This document shows positions 34,888 through 42,884 of a stretch of DNA of 48,334 nt, one piece after another. A program made the translations under genes and the position numbers. Source of the DNA: Thioalkalivibrio versutus (lineage in GTDB: Bacteria > Pseudomonadota > Gammaproteobacteria > Ectothiorhodospirales > Ectothiorhodospiraceae); contig NZ_MVAR01000008.1 of the NCBI RefSeq assembly GCF_001999325.1, forward strand, positions 1-48,334, given 5' to 3'. The notes under the pieces were generated by a model. The model saw only the letters and a list, made by a program, of their open reading frames with translations. It had not been told where the DNA came from and made no database searches. How positions within the stretch are numbered: the stretch's first letter is position 1; every line of letters begins with the position of its first letter.

Positions 34888-35673
34888 TCAGGCCGCGATG
34901 GTGACCGCGAGGCCGGAGGCCAGGGCCAGCATCGCGCCCACGGTCAGCACCAGGCGCAGACCGAGATAGCCACGGGGCAACGCCCGCCGCTGCAGGCTCA
35001 GCCGGTCCACCCACCACACCCCAAGAAACAGCACGGCCAACGTCATCAAGGCCTGCGGCAGCGGCTGCAGCACCGCCAGCCAGGCCAGGACGGACGGCAC
35101 CACCGCCCACACCGGCGCCGAGAGCGGACCCACCCGGTGCTGCCGATCCGCCAGATAGATTCCCCAGTGGACCGCCCCCAGGAACGACAGGATCACCGCA
35201 CCATAGAGCGCCAGGGCCTCCAGCGCGAAAACCTGCCATTCGGGCTGGGCCATCCAGGCGCCGATGCCGAAGAACGCGAAGGGTAGCAGCCCGGCATACC
35301 CGAGCACCTGCAATGCAGGTGCCGGGGTATCCGGGCGCGCACCCTCGCCGCGCGCCTGCAGGGCCCGGTGGCCCAGGTACTCGCGCAGTTCAGGGAGGCC
35401 GCCGATCACCCCTTCGCGCGTCACAAACAGCGGCAGCACCGCGGCGCCGGTGGCCTGTTGCAACGCATGGAACTGCTCGCGGTTATGGGCCGAACCCATG
35501 CCCCACTCCAGCCGCTGCCAGCGCCCCGGGGCCGTCGCCTTCAGAAGCGCCTCGGCATCCCGGAAATCCGACAGCCCGGAGGTGATGCCCACGATCTCGT
35601 GGGTCGTCAGTGCATCGCGCACCTCTGCCGGCCACTCGGGGGCGCCCGCTTGCGCCTGGTTATCTGTGTTCAC
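34888..35673 (-). CDS. Glutaredoxin-like/DUF3429 fusion membrane protein
   Basis: About 261 residues. The N-terminal ~95 residues look like a glutaredoxin fold (THEIVGITSGLSDFRDAEAL, later PLFVTREGVIGGLPELREYL) but the CPYC site is replaced by SGLSDF, so no thiol redox chemistry is expected. The rest is a DUF3429 membrane domain with about five helices (VILSFLGAVHWGIYLADRQ is the family hallmark). I prefer the GTG at 35673, which has GGGAG upstream, over a GTG at 35694. It is divergent from the FAD-oxidoreductase operon and followed by folE. DUF3429 genes recur in light- or stress-induced clusters with DUF1365 and Cfa-like genes. Confidence 0.8.
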   Translation of the reverse strand: MNTDNQAQAGAPEWPAEVRDALTTHEIVGITSGLSDFRDAEALLKATAPGRWQRLEWGMGSAHNREQFHALQQATGAAVLPLFVTREGVIGGLPELREYLGHRALQARGEGARPDTPAPALQVLGYAGLLPFAFFGIGAWMAQPEWQVFALEALALYGAVILSFLGAVHWGIYLADRQHRVGPLSAPVWAVVPSVLAWLAVLQPLPQALMTLAVLFLGVWWVDRLSLQRRALPRGYLGLRLVLTVGAMLALASGLAVTIAA

Positions 35674-35751
35674 GATCCGCGTCTCCCGCTGCACCTGTTT
35701 CGCGGTATACCGCCCTCCTATTGGAAGCCGGGGAACTTTTTACCGCCACCA

Positions 35752-35788
35752 TTTACAAAGATTGTACAGTTATTGTATAAGATGTACA
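35752..35788 (+). promoter_or_regulatory. Promoter with LitR/CarH-like direct repeats
   Basis: TTTACA (35752-35757) and TATAAG (35776-35781), with an 18-bp spacer, form a sigma-70 promoter. TGTACA (35763), TGTATA (35774) and TGTACA (35783) repeat across the spacer and -10, with an 11-bp step between the first two. CarH and LitR, B12-dependent MerR photoreceptors, bind 11-bp direct repeats of such sequences. Confidence 0.65.
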
Positions 35789-35816
35789 TCGCCCTGCGGC
35801 CCGGAGATCCACCACC

Positions 35817-37190
35817 ATGCAACGCTCGCGCATCGCCGTCATCGGCGGAGGCATCGCCGGCCTGTCCGCTGCCTGGATTCTGCAGACCCGGCACCAGGTC
35901 CAACTGTTCGAAGCGGAACCGGAGCTCGGCGGCCATGCCCATACGGTGGAGGTACCCGATCCGCAGGGCCACACGGCCATCGATACCGGCTTCGTGGTCT
36001 ACAACGAGCGCAACTACCCCCTGCTCACCCGCCTGTTCACGGAACTCGACGTCCCCACCCAGGATACGGACATGTCCTTCGGCTATTCGCGCCAGCCCGC
36101 GGGCGTCGAGTATGCCGGCTCCGATCTGAACACCCTGTTCGCACAGCGCCGCAACCTGGTGCGCCCGACTTTCCTGCGCATGGCGCGCGATATCCTGCGC
36201 TTCAACCGCCTGGGCAAGGGCCTGTTCGAGCGTGGCGAAAGCCCGGAGGGCACGCTCGGCGCGTTCCTCGCCCGACACCGACTGGGCCGCGGCTTCACCG
36301 AGGACTACCTGCTGCCGATGGCGGCCGCGATCTGGTCCTGCCCGCCCGAGGAGATCCGCGAGTTCCCGGCCGCCAGTTTCCTGCAGTTCTTCCACAACCA
36401 CGGCCTGCTGGATCTGCGTGATCGCCCGCAGTGGCGCACGGTGGTCGGCGGCAGCCGCGAATACGTCCAGCGGCTCGCGGGGCGCCTGGAACCCGGCAGC
36501 GTGGTTCACCAACCGGTGCGCGCAGTGATCCCCGAGGCCGACCGGTGGCGGGTCCTGACCCACGATCAGGCAGCGGGGTTCGACGCGGTCGTGTTCGCCT
36601 GCCACGCCAACACCGCGCGCTGGCTGCTGAACAAGGCCGACCCGGCCCGCGAGCGTCTGCTCGCCGCCTGCCGCTTCCAGCCCAACCGCGCGGTACTGCA
36701 CACCGACCCGGCGCTGATGCCCCGCTCGCGCCGCGTGTGGTCCTCCTGGAACTATCTCTCCGGGCGCTCCACCCAGGCGCGCGACAGCGTCTCGGTCTCC
36801 TACTGGATGAACCGCCTGCATCGCCTGGAACGGCGCCAGGACTACATCATCAGCCTGAACCCCTGGCGCGAGCCGCACCCGAACACCGTGCTCGGCGAAC
36901 AGCACTGGGAACACCCGGTCATGGACACCGCGGCGGAGAAGGCGCGTCAGCGCCTCGCGGCCACCCAGGGCGAGAACAACCTGTACTTCGCCGGTGCGTG
37001 GATGGGCTACGGCTTCCACGAGGATGGACTGCGCTCGGCCGTTTCCATCGGGCGATCGCTGGGCATCGAACCGCCCTGGTCCTGCCCTGCGCACCCCCCC
37101 ATGCAGAGCGCCCGCCAACCGGGCTCCGCCATTCACGGCGGCGTAGCAGCACCGGCGCACGCGCCGCCTGCGCAATCCCGGAGCGCGTGA
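35817..37190 (+). CDS. FAD-dependent oxidoreductase (amine-oxidase fold), first gene of lipid operon
   Basis: 457 residues. The dinucleotide-binding motif is VIGGGIAGLSAAWIL (8-22) and the FAD-contact LFEAEPELGGHAHTV (about 30-44); near the end YFAGAWMGYGFHEDG marks the second FAD segment. It resembles phytoene-desaturase-like flavoproteins of the family always found with DUF1365 and Cfa-like genes. In Rhodobacter sphaeroides related genes belong to the sigma-E/ChrR singlet-oxygen response and furan fatty acid synthesis, where a flavoprotein desaturates a methylated acyl chain. An acyl-chain desaturase role is inferred. An Ala/Pro-rich tail of about 35 residues (SCPAHPPMQ onward) looks dispensable. 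The stop codon abuts the next ATG. Confidence 0.9.
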   Translation: MQRSRIAVIGGGIAGLSAAWILQTRHQVQLFEAEPELGGHAHTVEVPDPQGHTAIDTGFVVYNERNYPLLTRLFTELDVPTQDTDMSFGYSRQPAGVEYAGSDLNTLFAQRRNLVRPTFLRMARDILRFNRLGKGLFERGESPEGTLGAFLARHRLGRGFTEDYLLPMAAAIWSCPPEEIREFPAASFLQFFHNHGLLDLRDRPQWRTVVGGSREYVQRLAGRLEPGSVVHQPVRAVIPEADRWRVLTHDQAAGFDAVVFACHANTARWLLNKADPARERLLAACRFQPNRAVLHTDPALMPRSRRVWSSWNYLSGRSTQARDSVSVSYWMNRLHRLERRQDYIISLNPWREPHPNTVLGEQHWEHPVMDTAAEKARQRLAATQGENNLYFAGAWMGYGFHEDGLRSAVSIGRSLGIEPPWSCPAHPPMQSARQPGSAIHGGVAAPAHAPPAQSRSA

Positions 37191-37961
37191 ATGGACGCCG
37201 CCCTGGTCCATGGCACGGTGCTGCACCAGCGGTTCTTTCCGCAGCAATATCGCTTTCGCTACCCGGTAACCAGCGCGTTGTTCGATATCGATCGCCTGGC
37301 GGAGACCACCCGGCGCTGCCGTCTGTTCTCGCTGAATCGCTTCAACCTGTTCAGCCTGCGCACCCGCGACCACGGCCCGCGCGACGGCCGCCCCTGGCGC
37401 CCGTGGATCGAGGCCCACCTGGCCGAACACGCCATCGACCTGGCCGGTGGCCCGATTCACCTGCTGACCATGCCGCGCGTCCTCGGGCACGCCTTCAACC
37501 CGCTCAGTGTCTGGTACGCCCGGCATGCCGACGGCGACCTGCGCGCCATCCTGCTGGAGGTGCGCAATACCTTCGGCGAGCACCACCACTACCTGCTGCA
37601 CGAGAACGGCGCCCCCATGGCCCTCCCCGTGCGCCAGGAAAAGAACAAGGCCTTCCACGTCTCACCGTTCATCGACATGCACGCGCGCTACGCCTTCACC
37701 CTGACGCCGCCGCGCCTGCAGTCCGGCGCATCGCTGCGCATCGCGATCAACGAATACCAGGACCAGGACCTGATGCTGGTGGCCTCGCAACACGGCCGCC
37801 TGCGCCCGTTCAGCGACCGCGCACTGCTGGCCGCCTTCCTGAAGAAACCCTGGATGACCCTCAAGATCCTGCCGCTGATCCACTGGCAGGCTCTCAGAAT
37901 CTGGTGGCGCGGCGGGCGCTATCACCCACGGCCCGCACCCCCCGCACAGGAGATCGACTAA
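37191..37961 (+). CDS. DUF1365 protein
   Basis: 256 residues of the DUF1365 family: HGTVLHQRFFPQQYRFRYP at the start, FSLNRFNLFSLRTRDHG, MPRVLGHAFNPLSVWY, and NTFGEHHHYLLHE. The clustered His and Tyr are invariant in the family but no reaction is known. It starts directly after the FAD oxidoreductase stop and its TAA overlaps the ATG of the Cfa-like gene, so the three are stoichiometrically coupled. It probably acts with them on membrane lipids. Confidence 0.93.
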   Translation: MDAALVHGTVLHQRFFPQQYRFRYPVTSALFDIDRLAETTRRCRLFSLNRFNLFSLRTRDHGPRDGRPWRPWIEAHLAEHAIDLAGGPIHLLTMPRVLGHAFNPLSVWYARHADGDLRAILLEVRNTFGEHHHYLLHENGAPMALPVRQEKNKAFHVSPFIDMHARYAFTLTPPRLQSGASLRIAINEYQDQDLMLVASQHGRLRPFSDRALLAAFLKKPWMTLKILPLIHWQALRIWWRGGRYHPRPAPPAQEID

Positions 37962-39217
37962 TGGCCCTCGACCACATCGACACCCCGCAGGAAGGCACGG
38001 CCCGGCGCGACTGGGCCCTGCGCCTGGTCGCCCGCGCCCTGAAAGACATCGACACCGGGCAGATCACCCTGATCGGTCCGTCCGGCGACCGCATCACCTT
38101 GCGCGGGCGCAAGGCCGGCGTCGAGGCGGTATGGCACTTCCGCCGCCCGTGGCGGGCCATCCTGCGCCTGCTGCGGCACGGCGATATCGGCTTCGCCGAA
38201 GGCTTCATCAGTGGCGACTGGATCACCCCCGACCTGCAGACGCTGCTGCGCTTCGCCACCGACAACGAGCAGGCCCTGGCGCCGATGGCCGAGCGCCCGA
38301 CATGGCAGCGTGCCATCGACCGCATGCGCCACTGGATGCACCGCAACAGTCGCCGCGGAAGCCGCGCCAATATTCGCTTCCACTACGATCTCGGCAACGA
38401 CTTCTACAACCTGTGGCTGGACCGCACGATGAGCTATTCATCGGCACTTTTCACCCGCGGCGACGAGGCCCTGGAACAGGCCCAGGCGCAGAAGTACACC
38501 CGCCTGCTGGATCAGCTGAACGCCGAGCCCGGCGCACACATCCTCGAGATCGGCTGCGGCTGGGGCGGCTTTGCCGAGATGGCCGCGCAACGCGGCTACC
38601 GCGTCACCGGCGTGACACTCTCGCAGGAGCAACTCGACTATGCCCGCGCGCGCATCGAACGCGCCGGCCTGAGCGACCGCGTGGAACTGCGTCTGCAGGA
38701 CTATCGCGACCTGCAGGGCACCTTTGATCACGTGGTCTCGATCGAGATGTTCGAGGCCGTGGGCGAACACTGGTGGCCGACCTTCTTCGCCAAGGTCCGC
38801 AGCTGCCTGCGCCCCGGCGGCCGCGCGGCGCTGCAGGTCATCACCATCGCGGAGGAGGCCTTCGAGCACTACCGCCGCAACGCCGACTTCATCCAGCTCT
38901 ACATCTTCCCCGGTGGCATGCTGCCCTCGGTCCCGCGCTTCAACGCGGAGGCCGAACGCGCCGGGCTCGCAGTCAAGGACCAGGCCCTGTTCGGCGAAGA
39001 CTACGCGCGCACGTTGCGCCACTGGCACCGGGAGGTCCGCCAGGCGGAGCCGGTCATCGAGGCGCTGGGCTACTCGCAGTCGTTCCTGCGCATGTGGCGC
39101 TACTACCTCGCCTATTGCGAGGTCGGCTTCGACACCGCCCGCGTGAACCTGATGCAGGCGGTTCTGCAAAGCCCGGTCCAGTCCGCCGCGCCGGGCCGCG
39201 ACCCCGCGAACCAATGA
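37961..39217 (+). CDS. Cyclopropane-fatty-acid-synthase-like methyltransferase
   Basis: 418 residues. The SAM motif HILEIGCGWGGFAEMAAQ and QDYRDLQGTFDHVVSIEMFE are typical of the Cfa family. Compared with E. coli Cfa the YSC site is YSS, MFEHVG is MFEAVG, and the HTIG segment (bicarbonate-site His) is replaced by QVITI. The protein therefore belongs to the Cfa-like branch without the full cyclopropanation/bicarbonate site; in the furan fatty acid pathway a member of this branch (UfaM) adds a methyl group to the acyl double bond. It probably methylates membrane unsaturated fatty acids before the FAD enzyme acts. The ATG overlaps the DUF1365 stop (TAATG). Confidence 0.92.
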   Translation: MALDHIDTPQEGTARRDWALRLVARALKDIDTGQITLIGPSGDRITLRGRKAGVEAVWHFRRPWRAILRLLRHGDIGFAEGFISGDWITPDLQTLLRFATDNEQALAPMAERPTWQRAIDRMRHWMHRNSRRGSRANIRFHYDLGNDFYNLWLDRTMSYSSALFTRGDEALEQAQAQKYTRLLDQLNAEPGAHILEIGCGWGGFAEMAAQRGYRVTGVTLSQEQLDYARARIERAGLSDRVELRLQDYRDLQGTFDHVVSIEMFEAVGEHWWPTFFAKVRSCLRPGGRAALQVITIAEEAFEHYRRNADFIQLYIFPGGMLPSVPRFNAEAERAGLAVKDQALFGEDYARTLRHWHREVRQAEPVIEALGYSQSFLRMWRYYLAYCEVGFDTARVNLMQAVLQSPVQSAAPGRDPANQ

Positions 39218-39218
39218 G

Positions 39219-40562
39219 GTGAGCACCCTTCGCTGGCCGCGGCTGTTCGCCTACGGCGGCCTGGGCATGCCCCTGGCCGTCCTCGGCCTGCCGCTGTATG
39301 TCTTCCTGCCCGCGCACTACGCCGAGCACACCGGCCTGGGCGTCACCCTGGTCGGGGTATTCCTGTTGCTGGCACGGCTGCTCGATGTCGTCACCGACCC
39401 GCTGATCGGCCATCTCTCCGACCGCATCCCCGGCGCCTGGCGACGGCGCGCGGTCATGCTGGCGGGCGTCCCGTTGCTGCTGATCGCCGCGCCCTTCCTG
39501 TTCCGCCCACCGGCGGATGCCGGCGCCTGGTATCTGCTGCTCTTCAGCACCCTGGTCTACCTCGGCTGGACACTGGTCGCCCTGCCCTATGCCGCCTGGG
39601 GCGCCGAGCTCTCCGGCGACTACCACGAGCGCTCGCGCATCACCGCCACGCGCGAGGGCTTCGTCGTCCTGGGCACGGTGACGGCCGCCGCGCTCCCCGC
39701 GGTCCTGGGCCTGCAGGACGATGCCGGCGCGGCGCTGGCCACCCTTGCAGTCCTGCTGTGGGTGCTGCTGCCGATCGCCTTCGTCGTCCTGCTCTGGCGA
39801 GTGCCGGAGCGCCCGGGGCGCCTGGAACCGGTGCCCTGGCGCACCGGCTGGACCCTGCTGCGGTCCAACCAGCCGTTCCGCCGCCTGGTCCTCGCCTGGG
39901 TCCTGAACGGTACGGCCAACGCCATCCCGGCCACCCTGTTCCTGTTGTTCATCACCCACGTGCTGGAGGCTCCCGGACACGCCGGGCCACTGCTGCTGGT
40001 CTACTTCGCCACCGGCATCCTCGCGCTGCCCCTGTGGCTGCGCCTCGCCCGCCGGCTGCCCAAGCACCGGGTGTGGACGCTGTCGATGCTGCTCGCCTCG
40101 GCCTTCTTTATCTGGGTTCCGTTCCTCGGTTCCGGCGACGTGCTCGCGTTCTACGCCATCACCGTATTGACCGGGCTCAGCCTCGGTGTGGACCTGGCGC
40201 TGCCGGCCGCGATGCAGGCCGACGTGATCGACCAGGACACCGCCGACGGCGGCGGCGAGCGCGCCGGACTCTTCTTCGGGCTGTGGGGCATGGCTACCAA
40301 GCTGGCCCTGGCCCTTGCGGTGGGTCTTAGCTTCCCGCTGCTGGGCCTGGCCGGCTTCTCCGCCGCCGGCGACAACGGTTCCACCGCCCTGCTCGTGCTG
40401 GCGCTGGCCTACGCCGGCCTCCCGGTGCTGTTCAAGCTCGCGGCGATGGCCCTGATCTGGCGCTTCCCCATCGACGCCGACGCCCAGCACGCCCTGCGCG
40501 AACGCATCCACGCGCGCGAACGCGCCGCGCCTTCAGCCCAGCCCGGAGGAACCACCCCATGA
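39219..40562 (+). CDS. MFS transporter (GPH/MFS_2 type)
   Basis: 447 residues, twelve predicted membrane helices. The motif between helices 2 and 3, DVVTDPLIGHLSDRIPGAWR, is the signature of the glycoside-pentoside-hexuronide:cation symporter branch. The start is GTG at 39219, one base after the Cfa-like stop; AGGTGAG may serve as its ribosome site. Members encoded in DUF1365/Cfa clusters have no known substrate, and a role in lipid movement is conceivable. Its stop overlaps the ATG of the next gene. Confidence 0.88.
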   Translation: MSTLRWPRLFAYGGLGMPLAVLGLPLYVFLPAHYAEHTGLGVTLVGVFLLLARLLDVVTDPLIGHLSDRIPGAWRRRAVMLAGVPLLLIAAPFLFRPPADAGAWYLLLFSTLVYLGWTLVALPYAAWGAELSGDYHERSRITATREGFVVLGTVTAAALPAVLGLQDDAGAALATLAVLLWVLLPIAFVVLLWRVPERPGRLEPVPWRTGWTLLRSNQPFRRLVLAWVLNGTANAIPATLFLLFITHVLEAPGHAGPLLLVYFATGILALPLWLRLARRLPKHRVWTLSMLLASAFFIWVPFLGSGDVLAFYAITVLTGLSLGVDLALPAAMQADVIDQDTADGGGERAGLFFGLWGMATKLALALAVGLSFPLLGLAGFSAAGDNGSTALLVLALAYAGLPVLFKLAAMALIWRFPIDADAQHALRERIHARERAAPSAQPGGTTP

Positions 40563-41149
40563 ATAGCCAAGCCACCCGCCGCGGGACCCTGCTCGCATCC
40601 TTGCTGCTGCTTGCACTGTTCCTGACCGTCGCACCCGCCAGCGCCACGACCGAGATCGACGGCGTCCGCTTTGCCGACGCGGTCACGATCGACGACACGA
40701 CCGTCCCGCTGCGCGCCGGGCGGCTCTATCGCTACACCATCTTTCGGGTCTACGTCGGCGCGCTCTACGTCCCGGAAAACGTCGCTCCGGACGATGTGCT
40801 GACGGCCGACGTGCCCAAGCGCCTGGAACTGGAGTACCTGCGCGCCATCAGCGCCGACGACTTCCGCAAGAGCGGCAACCGCCTGCTGGAAGACCAGCAG
40901 ACCCCGGAAACCCTTGCGGCCCTGTCCGACCGACTCGAGACCTTCAACGCCGCCTACCGCGACATGGAGGCCGGCGACCGCTACGCCCTGGAATACCGCC
41001 CGGGCCACGGCACCCGCCTGCTGCAAAACGGCACACCGCTGGTCGAGGTCCCCGGCCACGACTTCGCCACGGCCTACTTCGGCATCTGGCTGCACCCGGA
41101 AGAGCCCCTGTCCGGTCGCTTCCGCGACACCCTGATCGGCCAACGCTGA
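40559..41149 (+). CDS. Chalcone-isomerase-like periplasmic protein
   Basis: 196 residues with signal peptide (LLASLLLLALFLTVAPASA). The domain has RYTIFRVYVGALYVPE and KRLELEYLRAISADDF, typical of bacterial chalcone-isomerase-like proteins, which share the fold of plant fatty-acid-binding CHI relatives. It is the last gene of the lipid operon, with ATGA overlap to the MFS gene. A role in binding fatty acids released or modified by the operon is plausible; isomerase activity on flavonoids is not expected. Confidence 0.88.
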   Translation: MNSQATRRGTLLASLLLLALFLTVAPASATTEIDGVRFADAVTIDDTTVPLRAGRLYRYTIFRVYVGALYVPENVAPDDVLTADVPKRLELEYLRAISADDFRKSGNRLLEDQQTPETLAALSDRLETFNAAYRDMEAGDRYALEYRPGHGTRLLQNGTPLVEVPGHDFATAYFGIWLHPEEPLSGRFRDTLIGQR

Positions 41150-41230
41150 ATCCGTCGCATCCCGGTTGCCCGCAGTTGCATTCGCGCAAGTGCATCGCAG
41201 GCTCAAACCAGGCGCCAAACGTTCACCGGT

Positions 41231-41260
41231 CATCGCGAGGCGCGAAGCGCCGTGGCGATC
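41231..41260. repeat. Palindromic intergenic repeat (CATCGCGAGGCGCGAAGCGCCGTGGCGAT type)
   Basis: Arms ATCGC and GCGAT enclose GCGCG/CGC pairings with an AAG-type loop, as in common repetitive extragenic palindromes. It lies in the 370-bp gap between the lipid operon and the GNAT gene, which otherwise shows no gene. Confidence 0.6.
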
Positions 41261-41518
41261 GCCCCGCCCTGCCACCCGCACGCGCCCATGGATGGCCGCG
41301 CGGCGCGCACAACGACAAAAGGCACCTCCGGTTCATGCACAGTGATTGGTTCGCGCGGCTCACGATCCGCTAACTGACTCACAGGAAGATTGCCCCAACG
41401 TAGACTAAACTTTTCCGTTCGGGACCCAGGGCCAGGAAGGCCGGGGAGCCATTCATCCACCCGTCCGCTCGCGTACGGATCGGGGCTCTCCCTCACAGCG
41501 TTCCGACGGAGGATTGCC

Positions 41519-42016
41519 ATGCAACACCGCATCGCCTTCCGGGAGGCCACCTGGCCTGCCGACGCCGAGGCACTGTCCCAAGTTCGCTGCGAGGTCTTCG
41601 TCGAGGAACAGGGCGTGCCCGAACCACTGGAGTTCGACGGCCTGGACGCCGCCGCCCTGCACTGGCTGGCCACCGGGCCAGGGGACGAACCGGTCGGCAC
41701 CCTGCGCATGCTGCCTTCCGGCCAGATCGGCCGCATGGCCGTGCGCGAACCCTGGCGCGGACACGGCATCGGCTCGCGCCTGCTGGACTGCGCCGTCCAC
41801 GCCGCCGCCCGCCACGGCTGGCGCGAGGTGTGGCTAAACGCCCAGAGCACCCGCATCGGCTTCTACGCCCGCCACGACTTCTTCGTCATCAGCGACACCT
41901 TCGAAGACGCCGGCATCCCCCACCGCCGCATGCTCCACCGCGTCCACTCCCCGATCGCACGACCCAGCCAACCCTGGAGCCACCCGAACCACGGCCTCGC
42001 CGCGCATCCGCTATAG
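41519..42016 (+). CDS. GNAT-family N-acetyltransferase
   Basis: 165 residues. The acetyl-CoA motif is IGRMAVREPWRGHGIGSRLLD (R/Q-x2-G-x-G/A), with ARHGWREVWLNAQ and GFYARHDFF completing the fold. Together with VRCEVFVEEQGVPEPLEFDG at the N-terminus this matches the ElaA/YjdJ-like group of unknown substrate. CGGAGGATTGCC precedes the ATG. The following small genes 42401-43700 are on the same strand but separated by 385 bp of repeats. Confidence 0.92.
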   Translation: MQHRIAFREATWPADAEALSQVRCEVFVEEQGVPEPLEFDGLDAAALHWLATGPGDEPVGTLRMLPSGQIGRMAVREPWRGHGIGSRLLDCAVHAAARHGWREVWLNAQSTRIGFYARHDFFVISDTFEDAGIPHRRMLHRVHSPIARPSQPWSHPNHGLAAHPL

Positions 42017-42040
42017 CTCATTCCGGGGCCACGCTCCCCG

Positions 42041-42075
42041 TGATGCGATTCGCTGCGCTCATCCGCATCCTACGA
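42041..42075. repeat. GATGCG...CGCATCCTACG intergenic repeat, copy 1
   Basis: TGATGCGATTCGCTGCGCTC followed by ATCCGCATCCTACGA; GATGCG and CGCATC form a stem. Four copies of this element occur in the window (also 42206, 45861 and, inverted, 45975). Confidence 0.85.
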
Positions 42076-42141
42076 GGGTCCTTGTGGGCGCCGACTCACC
42101 CGCGCGAATCGGCAGCACCCCCACCCCGCAACGCCCACAAA

Positions 42142-42173
42142 CGTAGGGTGCGTTGAGCCCTGCGAAACGCACC
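42142..42173. repeat. GGTGCGTT...AACGCACC intergenic repeat
   Basis: GGTGCGTT (42147-42154) and AACGCACC (42166-42173) form an 8-bp stem, preceded by CGTAG. It is a different repeat family from its neighbours on either side. Confidence 0.8.
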
Positions 42174-42205
42174 ACTCACGGGGCGCGGGGGCATCCACCC
42201 CCCAC

Positions 42206-42239
42206 GATGCGATTCGCTGCGCTCTTCGGCATCCTACGA
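42206..42239. repeat. GATGCG...GCATCCTACG intergenic repeat, copy 2
   Basis: GATGCGATTCGCTGCGCTC is identical to copy 1 over 19 bp, then TTCGGCATCCTACGA. It lies 165 bp from copy 1 in direct orientation. Confidence 0.85.
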
Positions 42240-42246
42240 GGCATTC

Positions 42247-42271
42247 TGTGGGAGCGTGCCTGCACGCGAAT
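42247..42271. repeat. GTGGGAGCG-type palindromic repeat
   Basis: GTGGGAGCGTGCCTGCACGCGA resembles the TGTAGGAGCG...CGCGA repeats widespread in gammaproteobacteria. The inner GCGTGC and GCACGC arms pair. The gap 42017-42400 holds only such repeats. Confidence 0.65.
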
Positions 42272-42400
42272 CCCCGCCCCGAAACCAACGAATCCAGCCG
42301 GCCCCCGACGCCGCGCGAAACCACCACCGAACCCAGAGATGCGAACACACCCGCACTCGCCTATGCTGAGAGGAGCACCCAGCACGCGAGCGACACGCCG

Positions 42401-42883
42401 ATGACCACCCCCGAACGCGACCCGACCCTGATCGACGCCGAGGCCCTGCTGGCCGAACTCCTGGCCGCCACCCGCCGGCGCCTCTGGCTGCATGCCCGCG
42501 TCGCGCTCCTGGCCGAGATCGCGGGTGCCGACCTCGGCGCCGAGCTGGCCGGCATCGCGCGCCGCAATCGCCACACCGATATCCGCCTGCTGGTGGACGA
42601 CGATCTCGCCCTGAAAGAACAACTCCCGAGCCTGGTCGAGAGCATCAAGCGTCTGCCCAGCGCCGTCTCGGTGCGCCGGCTGGCGGCCGCGGAGGAAAGC
42701 CCGCTCACCGTCACCGCCATCGCCGATCACAGCGGCTGGATGCAGCTCACCCAGGCCGGCGGCCGCCGCATCCTGCGCGGCGACGTCGAGGACCGGCCCG
42801 GCACCCAGCGCGCAGCCCAGGACTTCGAGGCCAACTGGAGTCTCAGCGATGAAGCCGTCGAGCTCCGCCGCCTCCTCGTCTGA
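42401..42883 (+). CDS. Conserved-looking cytosolic protein, unknown function
   Basis: 160 residues with no membrane segment. Beta/alpha alternation is visible (RRLWLHARVALLAEI, DIRLLVDDDLALKEQLP, then LTVTAIADHSGWMQLT), loosely like a phospholipase-D-type half domain, but no HKD motif is present. AGAGGAG lies about 25 nt upstream of the ATG, too far to be the ribosome site. The stop is 1 nt before the next gene's ATG, so the two act together. Genes of this kind follow GNAT genes in several gammaproteobacteria in my recollection. Confidence 0.75.
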   Translation: MTTPERDPTLIDAEALLAELLAATRRRLWLHARVALLAEIAGADLGAELAGIARRNRHTDIRLLVDDDLALKEQLPSLVESIKRLPSAVSVRRLAAAEESPLTVTAIADHSGWMQLTQAGGRRILRGDVEDRPGTQRAAQDFEANWSLSDEAVELRRLLV

Positions 42884-42884
42884 C

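Noticed and set aside
41395-41518. Possible riboswitch in the GNAT leader
   Set aside because: Some local pairing is possible, but I could not match conserved guanidine, c-di-GMP or other riboswitch cores.
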